A program made the position numbers and the translations under genes. 10,661 nucleotides of DNA, from positions 1 to 10,661 of the forward strand of contig JAGAJA010000022.1 of NCBI GenBank assembly GCA_017829075.1. The letters run 5' to 3'. Positions within the stretch are counted from its first letter, which is position 1. The number at the start of each line of letters is the position of its first letter. The DNA is from Oscillospiraceae bacterium (GTDB taxonomy: Bacteria; Bacillota_A; Clostridia; Oscillospirales; Ruminococcaceae). Shown here in pieces: positions 6,242 to 10,661 of this stretch. A model generated the notes under the pieces. That model did not search any database. It was not told where the DNA came from and saw nothing but the letters and a program-made list of their open reading frames with translations.

Positions 6242-7873
6242 TTACTTTCTCTTGCGGGATACTACAACAGCAGCACCAGCCAGAGCAACTACACCAGCAG
6301 CAACAGCTACGCCAGCAACGCCTGTGTCAGGGTTGCCCTTGTTATCATCAGCCTCGGTCTCGGTCTCACCAGCATCGGTATCGGTATCAGTATCAGTATC
6401 AGTGGACTCTGCAACGTCATTAGCAACCATAACCTCTACGGAATCAACTGTTACAGTACCGCCCCATGTCTGGATCCAAAGCTGAGCGAAGCTCTCGTCC
6501 TCTGTGAAGATAGAACCATCATTGAACCAAACGATAGTGCCGTTCTCGAAATCAGGAGTGATCTCCTTTTCGCCGGAAGCCTTGCCCCACTCGTGTGCTG
6601 CCCAGCCGGTAGAATCGGAGTTAGCGCCTGTGCCGCCGCCTACCCAGAATTCTTCGTCAGCAAGCTGAGCGTCATCAAATGTAACATAGTACTTAACGCC
6701 ATAAATAGCGGACAGAGGAATGCCAGCGTCGTCAGCGAAGCCGCCCTTTTCCTCATCTCTTATGAACAGGGTGCTGCCATCAAAGTAATCAGAAGCGTCA
6801 ACGAAAGAAACATCGCCGTAGTCTTCAACGGACTCTTCTTCAGTTTCTTCTGTCTCACCCTCTTCTGTCTCACCCTCGTCTACCGGCTCGTCAACGTCGT
6901 CGGGCTCAGCGATATCGTCGGGCTCTTCAACAGTGGGCTCATCAGGAGTTTCGTTTTCCTCAGGCTCAGCAGGAGTTTCAGCCGCAGAATCAGCTACGAA
7001 CTCAACAGTTACCTCAACAGAATTGATAGTGCCTACACCATCAACAGAGAAATAGTTCTCAGTCCAAATGTTGTACCAAGCAATATCAAGAGCGCCATCA
7101 TCGTTCAGACCGGTCGGATAACCGTCCTTAAGAGCAACTTCCTTGCCGTTGATCTTAATGGACTTTGTGAGAACCTTGACATCGCTGTTCATGGTTGTTG
7201 TTGTTGCGGTCTTTGCCTCAACATCTGCGTCCTTTAAATATACGGCAGCCAGTGTTGAAGGATCAACAGAAAGACCATCAACCTTGTATGTATATTCGCC
7301 GGTCTTTGATACCTTCTGAATACCTGCATTTGCAGTTACCCAGTCTGCGTTGTTCATAACATACAGAGATGTGTTAATGGTATTTCCGATGGAAACGCTT
7401 GTATCCTCAACGGGAGCAGGAGTAACAACAGGCTCTTCAGCAGCTTCAACAAAATCAACGGAAAGAAGAGTATAGTTCTGACCGGAAACAGCGCCGCCTG
7501 CGGTGTTCAGTCTGTTTGCCATATCCTTGGTGATGTCAATAGTGATCTTGGTGGTATCATTCGACATATTGAGTACACCCCATGTGGTGTCGAATGAAGC
7601 AGAAGAACCATCGGTCTTAAAGTGATCTGTGATATCAAGAGCGGGCCAGCCGTCCTCCTTGGTCTTAAGTGTGAACTGAGCGTTTTCGCCAAGATCCTTT
7701 ACCTTTACTTCAAGAGTGCATTCCTCGGTGATAACTCCTGTACCGATCTCAACTGCATTCCAGCTAATAATATCGGTCTTGGTGTCGATAATTGCTGCGC
7801 TTGCAGAAACAGAAACTGCGGAAATGGCAACAACTGCTGCTGACATTGCTGCAAGCATTCTTCTTAACTTCAT
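6242..7873 (-). CDS. Secreted, NPDTG-anchored multi-module cell-surface protein (carbohydrate-binding-like modules)
   Basis: A 543-residue surface protein with no recognised enzyme motif. Residues 1-26 are a signal peptide (MKLRRML, hydrophobic core, cleavage near SASA). Three beta-rich modules follow: about 28-143, 158-294 and 354-485. Each ends in a similar strand (TLLSVDFV, TINSVEVTV, TVDSVEVMV), suggesting related beta-sandwich modules. The third has a Trp-rich end (FAQLWIQTW) like carbohydrate-binding modules. Modules two and three are joined by a highly acidic, Pro/Glu/Thr-rich linker (about 297-352), and a Thr-Asp repeat (491-500) precedes the sorting signal. The C-terminus has NPDTG (514-518), a hydrophobic segment and SRKRK, the layout of a sortase substrate. 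The start has AAGGAGG 10 bases upstream. Glycan binding is inferred; the ligand is unknown. Confidence 0.85.
   Translation of the reverse strand: MKLRRMLAAMSAAVVAISAVSVSASAAIIDTKTDIISWNAVEIGTGVITEECTLEVKVKDLGENAQFTLKTKEDGWPALDITDHFKTDGSSASFDTTWGVLNMSNDTTKITIDITKDMANRLNTAGGAVSGQNYTLLSVDFVEAAEEPVVTPAPVEDTSVSIGNTINTSLYVMNNADWVTANAGIQKVSKTGEYTYKVDGLSVDPSTLAAVYLKDADVEAKTATTTTMNSDVKVLTKSIKINGKEVALKDGYPTGLNDDGALDIAWYNIWTENYFSVDGVGTINSVEVTVEFVADSAAETPAEPEENETPDEPTVEEPDDIAEPDDVDEPVDEGETEEGETEETEEESVEDYGDVSFVDASDYFDGSTLFIRDEEKGGFADDAGIPLSAIYGVKYYVTFDDAQLADEEFWVGGGTGANSDSTGWAAHEWGKASGEKEITPDFENGTIVWFNDGSIFTEDESFAQLWIQTWGGTVTVDSVEVMVANDVAESTDTDTDTDTDAGETETEADDNKGNPDTGVAGVAVAAGVVALAGAAVVVSRKRK
6371..6402 (-). 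repeat. Short hexamer tandem repeat encoding Thr-Asp
   Basis: About five units of a 6-base repeat (variants of GGTATC/AGTATC on the plus strand) encode alternating Thr and Asp in the stalk just before the NPDTG signal. The unit length keeps the reading frame, so changes in copy number would only alter stalk length. Confidence 0.7.
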
Positions 7874-7931
7874 AAGAAATAATCCTCCTTAAATTTTGAA
7901 TTAGGATAGCAAACACTAAATCCTCTTTTAT

Positions 7932-7960
7932 ATTTTACAACAAATATCCAAAAAAAGCAA
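7932..7960 (-). promoter_or_regulatory. Promoter of the NPDTG surface-protein gene
   Basis: On the minus strand, TTGCTT (7960-7955) and TAAAAT (7937-7932) are separated by 17 bases. The predicted transcript starts near 7925, leaving a leader of about 50 bases that ends in AAGGAGG before the ATG. The surrounding sequence is strongly AT-rich. Confidence 0.65.
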
Positions 7961-8021
7961 TTGTCATTTTAGACACAAATAAAATTCTTTTTTTAGTGAA
8001 AACCTATAATAAAACTAAAGT

Positions 8022-8058
8022 AAAAAATAATGCGCTCCCGCAGCCGCGAAAGCGCATT
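8022..8058 (-). terminator. Terminator of the NPVTG protein gene
   Basis: On the minus strand, AATGCGCT (8058-8051) pairs with AGCGCATT (8036-8029), with extra CGC/GCG pairing inside the loop. It is followed by ATTTTTT (plus-strand A run, 8022-8028). It lies 27 bases past the stop at 8085. Confidence 0.9.
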
Positions 8059-8084
8059 GTTATTTGCTTAATTTACTTTAAGAC

Positions 8085-8540
8085 TCAGTCGTCACGTCTG
8101 AAGGTCACAGCCATTCCTGCGATACCAAGAGCCGCAGCTCCAACTGCCGCAAGACTGAAAGGAACGCCGGTAACAGGGTTGTTTACTCCGTTTGCAGTGC
8201 CGTTAGTACCGTTTACAGTGCCGTTATTTGCGCCGTTTGTGTTGGTGTTGTTATTTGCTGTGCCGTTGTTATTGGTCGCTCCGGTGGTATTGTTTGTACC
8301 ATTAGTGCCATTTGTACCGTTGTTGCCATTGGTTCCGGAAACAGTTGTTCCTGCGCCGGTGGTCGTGTTTCTTCCGGTAACGCCGTTCACAATATCCTCT
8401 CCGGCATTAACCGCGCCGTTTACTATATCCTCGCCTGCGCCGACAACGCCGCCGACAATTCCTCCTCCATTTGCAGAAGCAGCGGTGGTGATCGCCACCG
8501 CTGCCGCTAATGCTGCCGCAAGGCTAATAAGCTTCTTCAT
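8085..8540 (-). CDS. Small secreted Asn/Thr/Gly-rich protein with NPVTG sorting signal
   Basis: A 151-residue protein of unknown function. Residues 1-23 are a signal peptide (MKKLISLAAALAAAVAITTAASA). Residues about 33-54 hold two copies of an AGEDIVNGxV repeat. Residues about 55-120 are low-complexity Asn, Thr and Gly (NGTNGTNGTN-like runs), probably a disordered wall-spanning stalk that may be glycosylated. The C-terminus has NPVTG (121-125), a hydrophobic helix (about 126-146) and FRRDD. This is the sortase-substrate layout, though the two final acidic residues are unusual. GGAG lies eight bases before the ATG. It is on the same strand as the larger NPDTG protein but separated from it by a terminator and promoter, so it is probably a separate transcript. 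Confidence 0.8.
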   Translation of the reverse strand: MKKLISLAAALAAAVAITTAASANGGGIVGGVVGAGEDIVNGAVNAGEDIVNGVTGRNTTTGAGTTVSGTNGNNGTNGTNGTNNTTGATNNNGTANNNTNTNGANNGTVNGTNGTANGVNNPVTGVPFSLAAVGAAALGIAGMAVTFRRDD

Positions 8541-8769
8541 ACCTCATTCTCCTTTTTCCCAAGAAAACGTTGATCAAATCATATACTACTGAATTGACCG
8601 TTATATTTCCATTATTCGTGCATTTTCACCTGCACAGAATTATTATCTGCACCCGTCACGCCTTTATTTAAGGGTATTTCTGCCATGTTAGAAGATATCT
8701 CGTTTCTGTTTCAATAAGTACAAGCTTTTCAGAAAACATAAAATTTCCGAAAAAAATTTCAAAAACCCC
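8541..8769. other. Non-coding divergent intergenic region with one inverted repeat
   Basis: This AT-rich part of the 366-base gap between the divergent NPVTG gene and cysK has no supported coding sequence. It holds an imperfect inverted repeat, ATTC-GTGCA (8614-8622) with TGCAC-A-GAAT (8631-8640), around an 8-base loop. It must also contain the minus-strand promoter of the NPVTG gene, but no convincing -35/-10 pair was found. No T-box, riboswitch or tRNA pattern was seen. Confidence 0.6.
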
Positions 8770-8803
8770 TTGACATATTATCCGGAATATGATAAAATCA
8801 TAT
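8770..8803 (+). promoter_or_regulatory. cysK promoter with 17-bp palindromic operator over the -10 box
   Basis: TTGACA (8770-8775), a 17-base spacer and TAAAAT (8793-8798) form a near-consensus promoter. ATATGAT-AAA-ATCATAT (8787-8803) is a perfect inverted repeat centred on the -10 box. A further GATATG at 8815-8820 pairs with CATATC at 8799-8804. This arrangement fits repression of cysK by a dimeric regulator. Rrf2-type CymR controls cysteine genes in Bacillus, but its motif is not clearly present here, so the regulator is unassigned. Confidence 0.75.
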
Positions 8804-8836
8804 CAAGTTGATAGGATATGTTGGTATTATTTTTGC

Positions 8837-8852
8837 CGATAACATTTTATCG
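8837..8852 (+). repeat. Short inverted repeat in the cysK leader
   Basis: CGATAA (8837-8842) and TTATCG (8847-8852) form a perfect 6-bp inverted repeat with a 4-base loop, about 55 bases before the cysK start codon. No T run follows, so it is not a terminator. It could be a leader hairpin or a second operator. Confidence 0.5.
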
Positions 8853-8906
8853 TGTATATCAAAATATCCGAACGGAAATTCATATAATTGCAAAGGAGAG
8901 CACGAC

Positions 8907-9836
8907 ATGAAAGTATATCAGACAGTCACCGACATAATTGGACACACTCCGCTGCTGGAGGTAACAAAGATCGAAGCCGAGGAAAAGACCGGCGCAAAGA
9001 TCTTCGCAAAGCTTGAGCTGTTCAACCCCGCCGGAAGCGTAAAGGACAGAGTTGCGGCAGCCATGATAGACGACGCAGAGAAGCGCGGTGTACTTAAGCC
9101 CGACAGCGTTATTATCGAGCCGACCAGCGGCAATACCGGAATCGGACTTTCCGCAGTCGCAGCAGCGAGAAACTACCGCATAATCATCGTAATGCCGGAA
9201 ACCATGAGCGTTGAGCGCCGCAATCTTATGAAAGCATACGGCGCAGAGCTGGTGCTGACTGACGGCGCAAAGGGTATGAAGGGCGCTATCGAAAAGGCAA
9301 ACGAGCTTGCAAAGGAGATCCCCGGCGGCTTTATCCCGTCGCAGTTCACAAATCCCGCTAACCCCGCTGTTCATGAGGCGACCACCGGAGTAGAAATCTG
9401 GGAGGACACCGAGGGAAAGGTTGATATTTTTGTTGCCGGCGTAGGCACAGGCGGCACTGTCAGCGGCGTGGGCAAGTACCTCAAGTCCAAAAATCCTGAT
9501 GTAAAGGTCGTTGCTGTTGAGCCGAAAAGCTCTCCTGTGCTCTCCGAGGGCAAGGCTGGCCCGCACAAGATTCAGGGAATAGGCGCAGGCTTCGTTCCGG
9601 AAACACTGAATACATCAATTTATGATGAGATCATCACAGTTGACAACGAGGACGCATTTGCGACCGGAAGACGCATCGCCCGGACCGAGGGCGTGCTCGT
9701 GGGTATTTCCTCCGGCGCTGCTATGTGGGCTGCAATTCAGCTTGCAAAGCGCCCTGAGAACAAGGGAAAGAACATCGTTGTCCTTCTTCCCGATACCGGC
9801 GAGAGATATCTCTCCACTGCAATGTTCGCTGAGTAA
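8907..9836 (+). CDS. cysK: Cysteine synthase A (O-acetylserine sulfhydrylase), PLP-dependent
   Basis: A cytosolic enzyme that makes L-cysteine from O-acetyl-L-serine and sulfide. The 309-residue protein is full length for the family. Lys46 in NPAGSVKDR is the PLP-binding lysine, TSGNTG (73-78) is the substrate loop, GTGGT (180-184) is the phosphate-binding loop and Ser268/Ser269 lie in the SSG motif that contacts the PLP ring nitrogen. ATG at 8907 is chosen because AAAGGAG is at 8892-8898. An earlier TTG at 8808 lies at the predicted transcript start, has no ribosome binding site and would add an unrelated 33-residue tail. It is monocistronic, with its own promoter and terminator; cysE is not beside it. 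Cystathionine beta-synthase-like relatives are less likely, given the size and motifs. Confidence 0.95.
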   Translation: MKVYQTVTDIIGHTPLLEVTKIEAEEKTGAKIFAKLELFNPAGSVKDRVAAAMIDDAEKRGVLKPDSVIIEPTSGNTGIGLSAVAAARNYRIIIVMPETMSVERRNLMKAYGAELVLTDGAKGMKGAIEKANELAKEIPGGFIPSQFTNPANPAVHEATTGVEIWEDTEGKVDIFVAGVGTGGTVSGVGKYLKSKNPDVKVVAVEPKSSPVLSEGKAGPHKIQGIGAGFVPETLNTSIYDEIITVDNEDAFATGRRIARTEGVLVGISSGAAMWAAIQLAKRPENKGKNIVVLLPDTGERYLSTAMFAE

Positions 9837-9870
9837 CCTCCAATTATCATAGACTCTTTCTTTCCTGATT

Positions 9871-9900
9871 TCCCCGGTGCTTTGCTGCGCCGGGGATTTT
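9871..9900 (+). terminator. Terminator of cysK
   Basis: CCCCGGTGC (9872-9880) pairs with GCGCCGGGG (9887-9895), including one G-T pair, around a 6-base loop, with an added T-A pair outside. ATTTT follows. The T run is short but the stem is strong and GC-rich. It ends just before the ispF promoter. Confidence 0.85.
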
Positions 9901-9902
9901 CC

Positions 9903-9950
9903 TTGACAATCCTTTGCGAATAGTGTAAAATGATAATCAGAATTATTCTG
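9903..9950 (+). promoter_or_regulatory. ispF promoter with small palindrome at the predicted transcription start
   Basis: TTGACA (9903-9908), a 17-base spacer and TAAAAT (9926-9931) match the cysK promoter in both boxes and spacing. CAGAA-TTA-TTCTG (9938-9950) is a perfect 5-bp inverted repeat at the expected start site. The leader is about 64 bases long and ends with AAAGGA before the ispF ATG. Confidence 0.78.
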
Positions 9951-10001
9951 TCCATTTCCGGTCAGAAATCAACTGGAAATTTAATAAAGAAAGGATTTTT
10001 T

Positions 10002-10469
10002 ATGGTAAGAATCGGTACCGGCTATGATGTTCACCGTCTTGTGGAAAACCGCCGTCTTGTGCTTTGCGGAGTGGAAATACCGTCGGAGCTTGGGCTGCTG
10101 GGGCATTCCGACGCGGACGTTGCAGTTCACGCGCTTATGGACGCAATTCTCGGCGCGCTGGCGCTGGGAGATATCGGAAAGCTGTTCCCGGACAGCGACC
10201 CGAAGTATAAGGGCGCAGACAGTATGAAGCTGCTCAAGGAGGTAATTTCCCTCATGGAGAGCCGCGGTTTCTCCCTCGGAAACCTCGACATTACGATAAT
10301 TGCAGAGCGTCCGAAGCTCGCGAAATTCATTCCGGATATGCGGGAACGGCTCGCGGCGGCTTTTGGCTGCGATATCTCTCAGGTCAGCGTCAAGGCTACC
10401 ACCGAGGAGGGCTTAGGGCTTGCAGGCGCAGGAATAGGCGCACAAGCAGTAATTCTAATCAACAAATAA
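10002..10469 (+). CDS. ispF: 2-C-methyl-D-erythritol 2,4-cyclodiphosphate synthase
   Basis: IspF closes CDP-ME 2-phosphate to the cyclic diphosphate with release of CMP, in the MEP isoprenoid pathway. It works as a trimer in the cytosol. The 155-residue protein begins [13 protein letters not shown]. The divalent-metal ligands Asp9, His11 and His43 are present, as is the GHSDADV segment (34-40). The TTEEGLG motif (133-139) resembles the CMP-binding part of E. coli IspF. The downstream TGRGEG motif of E. coli reads AGAGIG here (141-146), so the usual Arg and Glu of the trimer-centre pocket are Ala143 and Ile145. The start at 10002 follows AAAGGA; an earlier in-frame ATG at 9930 lies inside the -10 box. 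The gene has its own promoter and stands apart from other MEP genes. Confidence 0.95.
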   Translation: MVRIGTGYDVHRLVENRRLVLCGVEIPSELGLLGHSDADVAVHALMDAILGALALGDIGKLFPDSDPKYKGADSMKLLKEVISLMESRGFSLGNLDITIIAERPKLAKFIPDMRERLAAAFGCDISQVSVKATTEEGLGLAGAGIGAQAVILINK

Positions 10470-10501
10470 AAAAAGCTGCCTCCGGAAATCCGGAAACAGC
10501 T
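10467..10501. terminator. Terminator-like hairpin at the ispF stop, abutting repeat copy 2
   Basis: AGCTG (10474-10478) pairs with CAGCT (10497-10501), and TCCGG (10481-10485) with CCGGA (10490-10494). An A run precedes it, giving a proper T run only on the minus strand. On the plus strand the expected T run after CAGCT is replaced by the start of the repeat element. This is the same arrangement as the left hairpin at 3651-3680. Confidence 0.7.
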
Positions 10502-10661
10502 CAGCTTGTTGAAAAACTCAATTTTGCCCGCGAAGCGGGCTTTTGAAATCCGTTTTTTGCCCCAGCTCTGCCGGGGCAAAAAACACTTCTATCCGCACAA
10601 CTGTGCGAACTGACAGCTTTGCTGTCAGTGAGTGCGGGCAGTGCGGATGTTCGGCGAGAAA
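10502..10661. repeat. Structured interspersed repeat, copy 2, cut by the window end
   Basis: This block aligns without gaps to 3681-3840 at 140 of 160 positions. The two inner hairpins (GCCCGC/GCGGGC and the GTTTTTTGCCCC stem) are identical to copy 1. The third hairpin has a different sequence but the same geometry: ACTGACAGC (10609-10617) pairs with GCTGTCAGT (10621-10629) around TTT. The outer pair ATCCGCAC/GTGCGGAT is perfect here. The left boundary has GTTGAAAAAC where copy 1 has GTCGAAAAAC. The right end, with the expected inverted repeat and flanking duplication, is outside the window. No gene is supported here. Confidence 0.85.

Noticed and set aside
6593..7237. 214-codon plus-strand open frame opposite the NPDTG protein gene
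   Set aside because: Antisense shadow with biased composition; the minus-strand frame has a signal peptide, a ribosome binding site and a sorting signal.
7930..7947. ATATTT/AAATAT inverted repeat at the NPDTG gene promoter
   Set aside because: It lies in very AT-rich sequence, where a 6-bp inverted repeat of A and T is expected by chance.
8808..8906. N-terminal extension of cysK from TTG at 8808
   Set aside because: It begins at the predicted transcription start without a ribosome binding site. The ATG at 8907 has AAAGGAG and matches the normal CysK N-terminus.
8799..8906. Possible cysteine T-box or SAM riboswitch in the cysK leader
   Set aside because: The leader is only about 100 bases, has no terminator hairpin with a T run and lacks the T-box AGGGTGG-type motif.

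Overview
The window looks like chromosomal DNA of a Gram-positive, low-to-mid GC gut or rumen Clostridium-class bacterium, most likely a Ruminococcus-like member of the Oscillospiraceae. This is inferred from strong AGGAGG-type ribosome binding sites, TTGACA-17-TAAAAT promoters, lipoprotein signal peptides, a family-2-like (CE2) acetyl-esterase lipoprotein and two NPxTG sortase-type surface proteins. No rRNA, tRNA, CRISPR array, integrase or transposase gene was found.

Layout. (1) 50-2397, + strand: a translation/secretion operon, rpmG-secE-nusG-rplK-rplA. It has a probable L1-binding rRNA mimic just upstream of rplA and ends at a strong terminator; rplJ-rplL do not follow. (2) 2425-3633, +: a secreted lipoprotein SGNH/CE2-type esterase. 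(3) 3651-3899: a 187-bp structured repeat, bounded by a 9-bp inverted repeat and flanked by exact 30-bp copies of a terminator hairpin. (4) 6159-3906, - strand: a polar amino-acid ABC transporter operon, made of a lipoprotein substrate-binding/permease fusion whose binding domain has its two halves in swapped order, and an overlapping ATPase gene. (5) 8540-6242, -: two predicted wall-anchored surface proteins ending in NPVTG and NPDTG sorting signals. (6) 8770-9900, +: cysK with its own promoter, a palindrome over the -10 box, and a terminator. (7) 9903-10501, +: ispF with its own promoter. (8) 10502-10661: a second copy of the structured repeat, cut by the window edge and again starting exactly at the end of a terminator-like hairpin.

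The genes do not form one pathway. Most are housekeeping (ribosome, Sec translocon, transcription elongation, cysteine and isoprenoid synthesis). The accessory part is surface and uptake biology: a secreted deacetylase, two wall proteins and an amino-acid importer. The most novel material is the repeat family. It appears to insert at intrinsic terminators and duplicate them, and it carries a hairpin whose sequence differs between copies while every base pair is kept. The circularly permuted binding domain is the second notable item.
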